The notes under the pieces are model-generated. The model worked only from the letters and a program-made list of their open reading frames with translations. It was not told the origin of the DNA and made no database searches. From Pseudomonas sp. HS6 (lineage in GTDB: Bacteria; Pseudomonadota; Gammaproteobacteria; Pseudomonadales; Pseudomonadaceae), in NCBI RefSeq assembly GCF_023375815.1, contig NZ_CP067412.1:1302001-1366000 (forward strand): a stretch of DNA of 64,000 nt, in the 5' to 3' direction. Position 1 is the first letter of the stretch, and every line of letters starts with the position of its first letter. Of this stretch, positions 37,069-47,185 are shown piece by piece. A program made the position numbers and the translations under genes.

Positions 37069-38358
37069 ATGAGTCAGCCAGCAACCAAAGTCCTCGTTAT
37101 TGGTTACGTCTGGCCAGAACCTCGTTCCTCCGCTGCGAGCGGGCATGTGATGCAGATTCTCGATACTTTCCTGCAACAGGGCTGGGACATTACTTTTGCC
37201 AGCCCTGCAGGCGCTGGCGAACATCCCGCCAATCTCGGCGAACTCGGTATACGTACCGTCCCGATCGAACTGAACAACAGCAGCTTCGACGTGTTTATCC
37301 GCGAACTCGACCCGGATATCGTGCTGTTCGACCAGTTCATGATTGAAGAGCAGTTCGGCTGGCGCGTGGAGAAACACTGCCCCGATGCGCTGCGGGTTCT
37401 GGAAACTTCGGACCTGCAAAGCCTGCGGCATGCCCGTCACCAGCGGTTGAAGGACCGACTCAAGCTCAGCGATGACGCCAACGATTTCGATCAGCTGTTT
37501 GCCCCGGCGCTGGCCGAAGAATTTGAGTTGATGGCTGACACCGACCTGGCCAAACGCGAGATTGCCGCACTTTACCGCTGCGATCTGAGCCTGATGATTT
37601 CGCAGGTGGAAATTGAATTGCTGGTGCAACAGTTCAAGCTGCCGCCTGAGTTGTTGCACTGGTGTCCACTGATGGTCACACCGCCCACCGCACCCGCAAA
37701 ACCTTTCGAGGAGCGTGCGCACTTTCTCAGTATCGGTAATTTCCGCCATGCGCCGAACTGGGACGCTGTTTTGTGGATGAAAACGACCGTCTGGCCGCTG
37801 ATCCGCGAACAACTGCCAAAAGCCCAATTGCATATCTACGGCGCCTACACGCCGCCCAAGGCAGCAGCCTTGCACAACGCTGCGCAGGGTTTTCACATCA
37901 TGAACTGGGCTGAGGATGCGTTGCAGGTCATGTCCGATGCACGCGTCTGCCTGGCTCCCTTGCGTTTCGGTGCCGGCATCAAGGGCAAACTGATCGACGC
38001 CATGCTCTGTGGAACCCCGAGTGTCACCACGCCGATCGGCGCTGAAGGCATGCACACCGATCAGCCTTGGCCGGGAGCCGTCAGCCGCACGGCGCAGGAT
38101 TTGGCCAATGCGGCGGTCGACCTTTATCGCGACGAGGTCCGTTGGCAAGCCGCACAGTCCCAAGGGCACACGCTGCTTCAGGAGGTTTATCAGCAGGCCA
38201 TGCACGGGCCGGCACTGATCAACAGACTGCTGGACTGTCGCGAAAACATTGCCCAACTAAGACGTAACAACTTCACCGGCAGCATGTTGCGACATCATTC
38301 ACACAAGAGCACGCAATACATGGCGCAGTGGATTGAAGCCAAGAACCAGAGCAAGTAG
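37069..38358 (+). CDS. Glycosyltransferase, GT4-like
   Basis: 429 residues from the ATG at 37069, just after the toxin terminator. It starts as a GT-B fold (KVLVIGYVWPEPRSSAASGHVMQIL). The C-terminal domain has FLSIGNFRHAPNWDAVLWM, QLHIYGAY and the donor-site segment GAGIKGKLIDAMLCGTPSV with PIGAEGM, which corresponds to the GT4 nucleotide-sugar motif. It probably transfers a sugar to a surface glycan or protein. The upstream toxin and the downstream mtlR give no clue to the acceptor; an upstream in-frame ATG inside the terminator is unlikely to be used. Confidence 0.8.
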   Translation: MSQPATKVLVIGYVWPEPRSSAASGHVMQILDTFLQQGWDITFASPAGAGEHPANLGELGIRTVPIELNNSSFDVFIRELDPDIVLFDQFMIEEQFGWRVEKHCPDALRVLETSDLQSLRHARHQRLKDRLKLSDDANDFDQLFAPALAEEFELMADTDLAKREIAALYRCDLSLMISQVEIELLVQQFKLPPELLHWCPLMVTPPTAPAKPFEERAHFLSIGNFRHAPNWDAVLWMKTTVWPLIREQLPKAQLHIYGAYTPPKAAALHNAAQGFHIMNWAEDALQVMSDARVCLAPLRFGAGIKGKLIDAMLCGTPSVTTPIGAEGMHTDQPWPGAVSRTAQDLANAAVDLYRDEVRWQAAQSQGHTLLQEVYQQAMHGPALINRLLDCRENIAQLRRNNFTGSMLRHHSHKSTQYMAQWIEAKNQSK

Positions 38359-38402
38359 TCCATCGTCCAATCGCCTGCTGGCGTAACGGGCGCGCAAAGA
38401 GG

Positions 38403-38442
38403 CATGATCGCCGGGCGATAACAAAAAAAGCGCCCGATCATG
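38403..38442 (+). promoter_or_regulatory. Hairpin with A-rich loop covering the mtlR start codon
   Basis: CATGATCG...GGGCG pairs with CGCCCGATCATG (12 bp, with a three-base bulge in the 5' arm). The loop is ATAACAAAAAAAG, whose AACAAAAA fits the AAnAAnAA motif bound by Hfq with Crc in pseudomonads. The mtlR ATG is the last three bases of the 3' arm and no Shine-Dalgarno sequence precedes it. This suggests control of mtlR translation by structure and Hfq/Crc. Confidence 0.45.
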
Positions 38443-39345
38443 ACCCGAACAGCCCGCGTGACTGACCCCTCCTACGAGTTGATGGATGACCACAACGGGT
38501 TGTCCATCATCTATCGCCAGCATGGCTTTCCCTGCCCGCTGGTGCGCTGGCATTTTCACAAGGAATACGAACTGCACCTGATCGTCGCCAGTTCGGGCAA
38601 GGTGTTCATCGGCGACTACATCGGCAATTTCTACCCGCAGACGCTATTCCTCACCGGCCCGAATCTGCCACACAACTGGATCAGCCAGGTGGCCGAAGAC
38701 GAAGTGGTCGAGAAGAGAGACATGCTGGTCAACTTCACCGATGAGCTGTTTGAAAGCGGCCATCTGGTGTTCGCCGAGCTAAAGACCTTGGCGCCACTGC
38801 TTGAGCGCGCGCAATACGGCATCGAATTCCGCTCACCGCAGACGATTCGTCAGGCCATGACCCTGATGCAACGCATCGCCGATTCAAACGGCATCACCCG
38901 TCTCGGGCACTTTTTCATCCTGATGGAATTGTTGGCCGCTTCCGACGATTACCAGCTATTGTCCGACGCGACAACGCCGCAACTGGCCGACGAACACAAC
39001 ATCGACCGCACCAACCGCGCGGTGGATTACATCTTTGCGCACTACGCCCGAGAATTGCCGCTGGAGGAAGTCGCCGAGCATCTGGGCATGAAACCGACCT
39101 ATTTCAGCCGTGTGTTCAAGCAGGCCACGGGGCGCAATTTCATCGAGTTCGTCAATCGCCTGCGCATCAGCAAATCCTGTGAACTGCTGGCGGACGGCGA
39201 CAAACCGGTGACCGAGGTGTGTTTCGAGTCGGGCTTCAACAACATCTCCAATTTCAATCGGCGCTTTCAGCAGCTCAAAGGCATGACGCCCTCGCATTAT
39301 CGGCGGCTGGTGGTGCAGCGCCTGACCGAGCAAAACCACGGCTGA
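38440..39345 (+). CDS. mtlR: Mannitol operon activator MtlR (AraC family)
   Basis: 301 residues. The N-terminal cupin-like sensor has HFHKEYELHLIVASSGKVFIGDYIGNF-type sequence and LTGPNLPHNWIS. Two AraC helix-turn-helix units lie at about residues 205-295 (LPLEEVAEHLGMKPTYFSRVFK and KPVTEVCFESGFNNISNFNRRF). Length and sequence agree with P. fluorescens MtlR, which activates mtlE transcription in response to mannitol, sorbitol or arabitol. It lies immediately upstream of the operon on the same strand. The start codon sits inside a hairpin. Confidence 0.92.
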   Translation: MTRTARVTDPSYELMDDHNGLSIIYRQHGFPCPLVRWHFHKEYELHLIVASSGKVFIGDYIGNFYPQTLFLTGPNLPHNWISQVAEDEVVEKRDMLVNFTDELFESGHLVFAELKTLAPLLERAQYGIEFRSPQTIRQAMTLMQRIADSNGITRLGHFFILMELLAASDDYQLLSDATTPQLADEHNIDRTNRAVDYIFAHYARELPLEEVAEHLGMKPTYFSRVFKQATGRNFIEFVNRLRISKSCELLADGDKPVTEVCFESGFNNISNFNRRFQQLKGMTPSHYRRLVVQRLTEQNHG

Positions 39346-39421
39346 TCGCCGAAAACCTGTACGGTTTCATCAACACTGCCCTGCTGAAAACCCTTTCCCT
39401 GTGTTTAGCGCTTCAATCACC

Positions 39422-39448
39422 AGTGCAAAAAAGTATCGATTCAAGTGC
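39422..39448 (+). promoter_or_regulatory. Candidate MtlR tandem half-sites
   Basis: AGTGC occurs at 39422-39426 and again at 39444-39448, 22 bp apart, two helical turns as expected for an AraC-type activator. The pair ends about 10 bp before the mtlE -35 box, the usual place for an activator that contacts RNA polymerase. Confidence 0.55.
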
Positions 39449-39458
39449 TAGGGATGAT

Positions 39459-39487
39459 TTGTCAGCCCTGCGATTGAAGGCTGTAAT
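39459..39487 (+). promoter_or_regulatory. Candidate sigma-70 promoter of mtlE operon
   Basis: TTGTCA (39459-39464), a 17-bp spacer, and TGTAAT (39482-39487), each one mismatch from consensus. It lies about 85 bp before the mtlE start. Confidence 0.65.
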
Positions 39488-39522
39488 CAGTGCACATTCT
39501 TCCTGCAGCCGGAAGACACAAA

Positions 39523-39530
39523 AACAATAA
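39523..39530 (+). promoter_or_regulatory. Candidate Hfq/Crc catabolite-repression motif in the mtlE leader
   Basis: AACAATAA fits AAYAAYAA exactly and lies 42 bases before the mtlE ATG, in the predicted mRNA leader. Sugar-transport genes of this type are known Crc targets in pseudomonads; binding here is inferred. Confidence 0.45.
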
Positions 39531-39572
39531 CTGTCCTTCTGTCCCCCTCCGGGTGCAGAAAAGGAGTGCACG

Positions 39573-40883
39573 ATGCAACCCACTGCAAAAGCTCTGCTTG
39601 CCCTCACCTGCATGACCCTCAGCAGCGTCAGCCTTGGCGCCCAGACCCTGACCATCGCCACCGTCAACAACAGCGATATGATCCGCATGCAAAAGCTCTC
39701 GAAAACCTTCGAGACCGAGCACCCGGACATCAAGCTCAATTGGGTCGTGCTCGAAGAAAACGTCCTGCGTCAGCGCCTGACCACCGACATCGCCACCCAG
39801 GGTGGCCAGTTCGACGTGTTGACCATCGGCATGTACGAAGCCGCACTCTGGGGCGCCAAGGGTTGGCTGGAGCCGATGAAGGATCTGCCGGCCAGTTACG
39901 CCCTCGACGATGTGTTCCCGTCGGTGCGTGAAGGCCTGTCGGTCAAGGGTTCGCTGTACGCCCTGCCGTTCTACGCCGAGAGTTCGATCACCTATTACCG
40001 CACCGACTTGTTCAAGGATGCCGGCCTGACCATGCCGGAGCGTCCGACCTGGGAACAGATCGCCGGCTTCGCCGAAAAACTCACCAACAAGGACAAGGAG
40101 CAGTACGGCATCTGTCTGCGCGGCAAGGCCGGTTGGGGCGAGAACATGGCGCTGATCACCACCGTGGCCAACGCTTACGGCGCGCGCTGGTTCGATGAGC
40201 AGTGGAAACCTGAATTCAGCGGTCCCGAGTGGAAGAACGCGCTGAACTTCTACGTCGACACCATGAAGAAGTCCGGCCCGCCGGGTGCTTCCAGCAACGG
40301 CTTCAACGAAAACCTCGCGCTGTTCAACAGCGGCAAATGCGCGATCTGGGTCGATGCCAGCGTCGCCGGCTCGTTCGTCACCGACAAGACCCAGAGTAAA
40401 GTCGCCGATCACGTCGGCTTCACCTTTGCGCCGCACCAGGTCACCGATAAAGGTTCGGCGTGGTTGTACTCGTGGGCACTGGCAATCCCGACCAGTTCCA
40501 AGGCCAAGGACGCCGCCAAGGAGTTCAGTGCCTGGGCCACTTCAAAAGAGTACGGCGAACTGGTCGCCAAGACCGACGGCATCGCCAACGTACCGCCGGG
40601 CACTCGCGCCTCAACCTACAGCGATGCGTACATGAGCGCCGCGCCGTTTGCCAAGGTCACGCTGGAGTCGCTTAAAGCGGCCGACCCGAGTAAACCGACC
40701 CTCAAACCGGTGCCTTATATCGGCATCCAGCTGGTGACCATTCCTGAGTTCCAGGGTGTCGGCACCCAGGTCGGCAAGCTGTTCTCGGCGGCGCTGATCG
40801 GCCAGACCACGGTCGACCAGGCGCTGACCGCCGCCCAGCAAACCACCGAACGCGAGATGAAGCGCGCCGGTTACCCCAAGTAA
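39573..40883 (+). CDS. mtlE: Mannitol/sorbitol ABC transporter substrate-binding protein MtlE
   Basis: 436 residues. A signal peptide (KALLALTCMTLSSVSLGAQ) exports it to the periplasm, where it binds polyols for the MtlFGK transporter. It is a family 1 extracellular solute-binding protein: LTIATVNNSDMIRMQ, DVLTIGMYEAALWG, ALPFYAESSITYYRTDLF and GWGENMALITTVANAYGARWF. The ribosome-binding site AAGGAG precedes the ATG. It is the first gene of the mtl operon, behind a candidate MtlR-dependent promoter, and is separated from mtlF by a REP pair that may let it be expressed at a higher level. Confidence 0.93.
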   Translation: MQPTAKALLALTCMTLSSVSLGAQTLTIATVNNSDMIRMQKLSKTFETEHPDIKLNWVVLEENVLRQRLTTDIATQGGQFDVLTIGMYEAALWGAKGWLEPMKDLPASYALDDVFPSVREGLSVKGSLYALPFYAESSITYYRTDLFKDAGLTMPERPTWEQIAGFAEKLTNKDKEQYGICLRGKAGWGENMALITTVANAYGARWFDEQWKPEFSGPEWKNALNFYVDTMKKSGPPGASSNGFNENLALFNSGKCAIWVDASVAGSFVTDKTQSKVADHVGFTFAPHQVTDKGSAWLYSWALAIPTSSKAKDAAKEFSAWATSKEYGELVAKTDGIANVPPGTRASTYSDAYMSAAPFAKVTLESLKAADPSKPTLKPVPYIGIQLVTIPEFQGVGTQVGKLFSAALIGQTTVDQALTAAQQTTEREMKRAGYPK

Positions 40884-40894
40884 CTCGCCACTAA

Positions 40895-41006
40895 ACCTGT
40901 GGGAGCTGGCTTGCCAGCGATTAGCGATATAACGGCCGACAGCAATGTTGACTGTGTTGCCCCCATCGCTGGCAAGTCGAATCGTCGCACCGCAGCCCCC
41001 ACAGGG
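40895..41006. repeat. REP pair between mtlE and mtlF
   Basis: CCTGTGGGAGCTGGCTTGCC at the left and an inverted partner at the right (ATCGCTGGCAAG ... CCCCCACAGG) form a REP doublet. The right copy is a longer variant with about 15 extra bases (TCGAATCGTCGCACCG), also seen near 48813 and 61332. Such elements in an operon can stabilise the upstream message. Confidence 0.8.
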
Positions 41007-41073
41007 TTCGCGTCAATGTCAGGAAGCTTTTCTCTTCTGAACATGTACCTGCACCCAAACGGTTGTAAACGCC

Positions 41074-42000
41074 ATGAATACTTCAACTGCCAAAGCCCAC
41101 ATCGACCTGTCGCAACCCCAGCGCAAAAACCGCGTGGCCAATCCCGGCTGGTTTCTGGTCAGCCCTTCGGTGGCCCTGTTGCTGCTGTGGATGATCGTGC
41201 CGCTGGGCATGACCGTCTACTTCTCGATGATCCGCTACAACCTGCTCGACCCGGGCATCAACGAGTTCGTCGGGCTGGATAACTTCACCTACTTTCTGAC
41301 CGACTCCGGGTTCCTGCCCGGCGCCACCAACACCTTGCTGCTGGTGGGCAGCGTGCTGCTGATCAGCGTGGTGTTCGGCGTGTTGATCAGTGCGTTGCTG
41401 GAGGCCAGCGAATTCTTCGGTCGCGGCATCGTGCGGGTGATGCTGATTTCGCCGTTCTTTATCATGCCCACAGTCGGTGCGCTGATCTGGAAGAACCTGA
41501 TTTTCCACCCGGTGTCCGGGATCCTGGCGTACATCTGGAAGCTGTTCGGCGCGCAACCGGTGGACTGGCTGGCGCACTACCCGCTGCTGTCGATCATCAT
41601 CATTGTGTCGTGGCAATGGCTGCCCTTCGCGATCCTGATCCTGATGACCGCCATGCAGTCTCTCGACCAGGAGCAGAAAGAAGCCGCCCGCCTCGACGGC
41701 GCGGGCCCCGTCGCGATCTTCTGGCACCTGACCCTGCCGCACCTGGCGCGGCCGATTGCGGTGGTGGTGATGATCGAGACGATCTTCCTGCTGTCGGTGT
41801 TCGCCGAAATCTTCACCACCACCAACGGCGGCCCCGGCTACGCATCGACCAACCTCGCCTACCTGATCTACAACCAGGCGCTGGTGCAGTTCGACGTCGG
41901 CATGGCCTCGGCCGGCGGCCTGATCGCCGTGGTCATCGCCAACATCGCCGCGATCATTCTGGTGCGGATGATCGGCAAAAACCTGACTGACAAAGCCTGA
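41074..42000 (+). CDS. mtlF: Mannitol/sorbitol ABC transporter permease MtlF
   Basis: 308 residues, six membrane segments, MalF-type. The N-terminal hydrophobic helix has VALLLLWMIVPLGMTVYF. The cytoplasmic EAA loop that contacts the ATPase reads [20 protein letters not shown]. It forms the membrane channel with MtlG. It sits 190 bp after mtlE, across a REP pair, and 8 bp before mtlG. Confidence 0.92.
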   Translation: MNTSTAKAHIDLSQPQRKNRVANPGWFLVSPSVALLLLWMIVPLGMTVYFSMIRYNLLDPGINEFVGLDNFTYFLTDSGFLPGATNTLLLVGSVLLISVVFGVLISALLEASEFFGRGIVRVMLISPFFIMPTVGALIWKNLIFHPVSGILAYIWKLFGAQPVDWLAHYPLLSIIIIVSWQWLPFAILILMTAMQSLDQEQKEAARLDGAGPVAIFWHLTLPHLARPIAVVVMIETIFLLSVFAEIFTTTNGGPGYASTNLAYLIYNQALVQFDVGMASAGGLIAVVIANIAAIILVRMIGKNLTDKA

Positions 42001-42008
42001 GGCCTGCC

Positions 42009-42839
42009 ATGACTCTTCAACAATCCCGCCGGCTGCAAAGCCTGCTGCTCGGCACGCTGGCCTGGGCCATCGCGATCATCATTTTCTTCCCGATCTTCTG
42101 GATGGTGCTGACCAGTTTCAAGACCGAAATCGACGCCTTCGCCACGCCGCCGCAGTTCATCTTCACGCCGACGCTGGAGAACTACCTGCACATCAATGAG
42201 CGCAGCGATTACTTCAGCTTCGCCTGGAACTCGGTGGTGATTTCCTTCAGCGCCACCGCCCTGTGCCTGCTGATCGCGGTGCCGGCGGCCTACTCGATGG
42301 CGTTCTACGAAACCCAGCGCACCAAAGGCACGCTGCTGTGGATGCTCTCCACCAAGATGCTGCCGCCGGTGGGCGTGCTGATGCCGATCTACCTGCTGGC
42401 CAAGAGTTTCGGCCTGCTCGACACGCGCATTGCGCTGATCGTGATCTACACGCTGATCAACCTGCCGATCGTGGTCTGGATGATTTACACCTACTTCAAG
42501 GACATCCCCAAAGACATCCTCGAAGCCGCCCGCCTCGACGGCGCCACGCTGATGCAGGAAATGCTCCGGGTGCTGCTGCCAATCGCCAAGGGCGGGCTCG
42601 CCTCGACGGTGCTGCTGTCGTTGATCCTGTGCTGGAACGAAGCGTTCTGGTCGCTGAACCTGACCTCGTCCAAAGCCGCGCCACTGACTGCGTTGATCGC
42701 CTCCTACTCAAGCCCCGAAGGATTGTTCTGGGCCAAGTTGTCGGCCGTCTCGACCCTGGCCTGCGCGCCGATCCTGATCTTTGGCTGGATCAGCCAGAAA
42801 CAACTGGTGCGCGGTTTGTCGTTCGGCGCCGTGAAATAA
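42009..42839 (+). CDS. mtlG: Mannitol/sorbitol ABC transporter permease MtlG
   Basis: 276 residues, MalG-type permease with six membrane segments (first [20 protein letters not shown]) and an EAA loop [20 protein letters not shown]. The family hallmark [12 protein letters not shown] precedes helix 3. It starts 8 bp after mtlF and ends 23 bp before mtlK, within the same operon. Confidence 0.92.
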   Translation: MTLQQSRRLQSLLLGTLAWAIAIIIFFPIFWMVLTSFKTEIDAFATPPQFIFTPTLENYLHINERSDYFSFAWNSVVISFSATALCLLIAVPAAYSMAFYETQRTKGTLLWMLSTKMLPPVGVLMPIYLLAKSFGLLDTRIALIVIYTLINLPIVVWMIYTYFKDIPKDILEAARLDGATLMQEMLRVLLPIAKGGLASTVLLSLILCWNEAFWSLNLTSSKAAPLTALIASYSSPEGLFWAKLSAVSTLACAPILIFGWISQKQLVRGLSFGAVK

Positions 42840-42862
42840 GAATTCGCATGAGGAGCGCCACC

Positions 42863-43966
<1,104 letters not shown>

Positions 43967-43982
43967 TTTCGAGACTGATCCG

Positions 43983-45455
43983 ATGAAACTGAACAAACAG
44001 AACCTCAATCGCCTCGCCGCCGAAGTGCAGTTGCCGGCCTACAGCCTCAGCGACACTCGCCAGGGCATCGCCCACATTGGCGTCGGCGGTTTTCATCGCG
44101 CACATCAGGCGTATTACACCGATGCGCTGATGAACACAGGCGAAGCGTTGGACTGGGCGATCTGCGGCGTCGGCCTGCGCGCCGAAGACCGCCGTGCCCG
44201 TGACGATCTCAAGGAACAGGACTACCTGTTCACCCTGTTCGAACTCGGTGACAGCGACGACACCGAAGTCCGCGTCATCGGTTCGATCCGCGACATGCTG
44301 CTGGCCGAGGACAGCGCCCAGGTGCTGATCGACAAACTCGCCGACCCGCAGATCCGCATCGTTTCGCTGACCATCACCGAGGGTGGTTATTGCATCGATG
44401 ACAGCAACGGCGAGTTCATGGCGCACCTGCAGCAGATCCAGCATGACTTGACCTACCCGCAGCAGCCGCAAACCGTGTTCGGTTTCCTTTGCGCGGCGCT
44501 GGCCAAGCGACGCAAAGCGGGCATTCCGGCGTTTACCGTGATGTCCTGCGATAACCTCCCGCACAACGGTGCTGTCACCCGCAAGGCGCTGCTGGCCTTC
44601 ACCGCGCTGCTGGATCCGGACTTGCGCGACTGGATCGACGCCAACGTCAGTTTCCCCAACGCCATGGTCGACCGCATCACGCCGATGACCAGCACCGCGC
44701 ATCGTCTGCAACTGGCGGACAAACACGCCGTCGACGACGCCTGGCCGGTGGTCTGCGAACCCTTTGTGCAATGGGTGCTGGAAGACAAGTTCGTCAACGG
44801 CCGCCCGGCCTGGGAAAAGGTCGGTGTGCAGTTCACCGACGATGTTTCGCCTTATGAAGAGATGAAGATCAAACTGCTCAACGGCAGCCATTTAGCGCTG
44901 ACTTATCTGGGCTTTTTGAAGGGTTACCGCTTCGTTCACGAGACCATGAACGACCCGCTGTTCGTGCGCTACATGCGCGCCTACATGGACCTGGACGTGA
45001 CCCCGCAACTGGCGCCAGTGCCGGGCATCGACCTGACCGAGTACAAGAACACGCTGGTGGCGCGGTTCTCCAATCAGGCGATTGCCGATCAACTGGAGCG
45101 GGTTTGCTCGGATGGGTCGTCGAAGTTTCCCAAGTTCACTATTCCGACGATCAATCGGTTGATTGCTGATGGGCAGGAAACCAAGCGGGCGGCGCTGGTG
45201 GTGGCGGCTTGGGCGCTTTATTTGAAGGGTGTGGATGAGAATGGAGACACATATTCGATTCCGGATCCTCGGGCTGCGTTTTGTCAGGCGTTGGTGGCGG
45301 ATGATGCGCTGATTACTGAGCGGTTGTTGGGGGTTGAGGAGATTTTTGGGGTGGTGATGCCGCGTTCGGCGGAGTTTGTGGCGGCGTTTGAGTGGTGCCT
45401 TAACAGCTTGCGCGAAGAGGGTGTGACGCGGACTTTAGAACGAGTCCTAGCCTGA
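43983..45455 (+). CDS. mtlD: Mannitol 2-dehydrogenase MtlD
   Basis: 490 residues, a long-chain polyol dehydrogenase that oxidises mannitol to fructose (also sorbitol and arabitol) with NAD. The N-terminal nucleotide site has GIAHIGVGGFHRAHQ. The catalytic stretch KIKLLNGSH places Lys295, Asn300 and His303 at the same numbers as in the structurally known P. fluorescens enzyme. ERLLG-type sequence lies near the C-terminus. It starts 16 bp after mtlK. Codon use becomes less GC-rich in the last 300 bases. Confidence 0.95.
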   Translation: MKLNKQNLNRLAAEVQLPAYSLSDTRQGIAHIGVGGFHRAHQAYYTDALMNTGEALDWAICGVGLRAEDRRARDDLKEQDYLFTLFELGDSDDTEVRVIGSIRDMLLAEDSAQVLIDKLADPQIRIVSLTITEGGYCIDDSNGEFMAHLQQIQHDLTYPQQPQTVFGFLCAALAKRRKAGIPAFTVMSCDNLPHNGAVTRKALLAFTALLDPDLRDWIDANVSFPNAMVDRITPMTSTAHRLQLADKHAVDDAWPVVCEPFVQWVLEDKFVNGRPAWEKVGVQFTDDVSPYEEMKIKLLNGSHLALTYLGFLKGYRFVHETMNDPLFVRYMRAYMDLDVTPQLAPVPGIDLTEYKNTLVARFSNQAIADQLERVCSDGSSKFPKFTIPTINRLIADGQETKRAALVVAAWALYLKGVDENGDTYSIPDPRAAFCQALVADDALITERLLGVEEIFGVVMPRSAEFVAAFEWCLNSLREEGVTRTLERVLA

Positions 45456-45458
45456 AAA

Positions 45459-45637
45459 GCCCCTCACCCTAGCCCTCTCCCGGAGGGAGAGGGAACTGAC
45501 CGAGGCGCTTATCTGAGCTACACCGACCTGAAATATCGAGTCGAACTGTAGATTTGAAAAGCACAAAGATCTGCTCCCTTTCCCCCTCTCCCCCTTGGGG
45601 GCGGTCCGACGTTTCGGGAGGGTTGGGGTGAGGGGGT
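45459..45637. repeat. Fold-back intergenic repeat between mtlD and xylB
   Basis: The left end (GCCCCTCACCCTAGCCCTCT) and right end (GAGGGTTGGGGTGAGGGG) are imperfect inverted repeats. Inner arms CTCTCCC/GGGAGAG and CCCCCTCTCCCCCTTGGGGG add further stem. The core contains ACCTGAAATATCGAGTCGAA. Similar mobile-looking intergenic repeats occur across Pseudomonas genomes. It fills most of the 220-bp gap inside the operon and could fold into a long hairpin in the message. Confidence 0.65.
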
Positions 45638-45675
45638 AAGCTTTTGATCTTCATTGCGAATCAACAGGTTCACTC

Positions 45676-47172
45676 ATGAACAACCAACAACTCTTCCTCG
45701 GCATCGACTGCGGCACCCAAGGCACCAAAGCCATCATCCTCGACGCCACCAGCGGTCAGGTGTTGGGCCAGGGCGCCGCCGCTCACACGATGATCAGCGC
45801 CGCCAACGGTCGCCGCGAGCAGGACACGCATCAATGGCTGGAAGCCTTCGCCCTCGCCACCCGCCGCGCCTTGTTGGCGGCCAATGTCGACGGGCAGTCA
45901 ATCCTCGGCATCGGCGTTTCCGGCCAGCAACACGGCTTGGTGCTGCTCGACGACCAAGGCCAGGTCCTGCGCCCGGCCAAGTTGTGGTGCGACACCGAAA
46001 CCACGGCAGAAAACGACCGCCTGCTGACTTACCTGGGCGGCGAAAAAGGCTCGCTGGAACGCCTCGGCGTGGTCATCGCGCCGGGTTACACCGTGTCCAA
46101 ACTTTTGTGGACCAAGGAACAACACCCCGCCGTTTTTTCACGAATCGCAAAAATCCTGCTCCCCCACGATTACCTGAATTTCTGGCTCACCGGCCGTAGC
46201 TGCAGCGAATACGGCGATGCGTCCGGCACCGGTTATTTCAACGTGCGTACCCGCCAATGGGATTTGCAGTTGCTGCGCGACATCGACCCCAGCGGCCGTC
46301 TGCAAGCGGCGCTGCCAGAGCTGATCGACGCCCATCAAGCGGCCGGCACGATCCTGCCGGCGATTGCTGAACAGCTCGGCATCAACCCTGACGCGCTGGT
46401 ATCCAGCGGAGGCGGCGACAACATGATGGGCGCCATCGGCACCGGCAATATTCAGCCGGGCGCGATCACCATGAGCCTCGGCTCTTCCGGCACGGTGTAC
46501 GCCTACGCTGAAGTACCGAAAGTCAGCCCGGACGCTTCGGTCGCGACCTTCTGCTCGTCCAGCGGCGGCTGGCTGCCATTGATCTGCACCATGAACCTGA
46601 CCAACGCCACCGGGGCGATCCGGGAACTGTTCGACCTTGATCTCGACGCTTTCAATGCCTTGGTGGCCCAAGCACCGATTGGCGCTGAAGGCGTGAGCAT
46701 GCTGCCGTTCCTGAACGGCGAACGCGTGCCGCCCCTGCCCCACGCCACTGGCAGCCTGCATGGCCTGACGATCGATAACCTGACGCAAGCCAATCTGTGC
46801 CGCGCCGCTGTCGAGGGCACTACCTTCGGCTTGCGATTCGGACTGGATCTGTTGCGCCAGAATGGTTTACAAAGCCGCAGCATTTGCCTGATCGGCGGCG
46901 GCTCGAAAAGTGCGGTGTGGCGGCAGATCGTCGCCGACATCATGAACACCCCGGTGATCTGCACCGAGCAAAGCGAAGCCGCCGCTCTGGGCGCAGCGAT
47001 TCAGGCAGCGTGGTGCAAGTCGTGGTCCAACGGCCACGAAGACACCCTGGCCGATCTGTGCGAACGCTGCGTGACGCTCGACCTGAACAGTGAAACCCTG
47101 CCGGTTGCCGCGAATGTCGCAGCCTTCCAGCAGGCCTATGAACGCTATCGACTGCATGTCGCAACCTTATAA
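45676..47172 (+). CDS. xylB: Xylulokinase XylB (MtlY)
   Basis: 498 residues, FGGY carbohydrate kinase: FLGIDCGTQGTKAIILDA for ATP and GIGVSGQQHGLVLLD for the sugar in the N-terminal half; SSGGGDNMMGAIGTG and ICLIGGGSKSAVWRQ in the second half. It phosphorylates the D-xylulose formed from arabitol by MtlD. AACAAC and CAACAAC runs directly after the ATG resemble Hfq/Crc motifs. It starts 220 bp after mtlD, with a fold-back repeat in between, and ends 13 bp before mtlZ. Confidence 0.93.
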   Translation: MNNQQLFLGIDCGTQGTKAIILDATSGQVLGQGAAAHTMISAANGRREQDTHQWLEAFALATRRALLAANVDGQSILGIGVSGQQHGLVLLDDQGQVLRPAKLWCDTETTAENDRLLTYLGGEKGSLERLGVVIAPGYTVSKLLWTKEQHPAVFSRIAKILLPHDYLNFWLTGRSCSEYGDASGTGYFNVRTRQWDLQLLRDIDPSGRLQAALPELIDAHQAAGTILPAIAEQLGINPDALVSSGGGDNMMGAIGTGNIQPGAITMSLGSSGTVYAYAEVPKVSPDASVATFCSSSGGWLPLICTMNLTNATGAIRELFDLDLDAFNALVAQAPIGAEGVSMLPFLNGERVPPLPHATGSLHGLTIDNLTQANLCRAAVEGTTFGLRFGLDLLRQNGLQSRSICLIGGGSKSAVWRQIVADIMNTPVICTEQSEAAALGAAIQAAWCKSWSNGHEDTLADLCERCVTLDLNSETLPVAANVAAFQQAYERYRLHVATL

Positions 47173-47185
47173 AGAGCAAACAACT

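Noticed and set aside
45654..46199. 181-codon frame overlapping xylB
   Set aside because: Out of frame with a certain FGGY kinase, and the product is Arg/His/Pro-rich.
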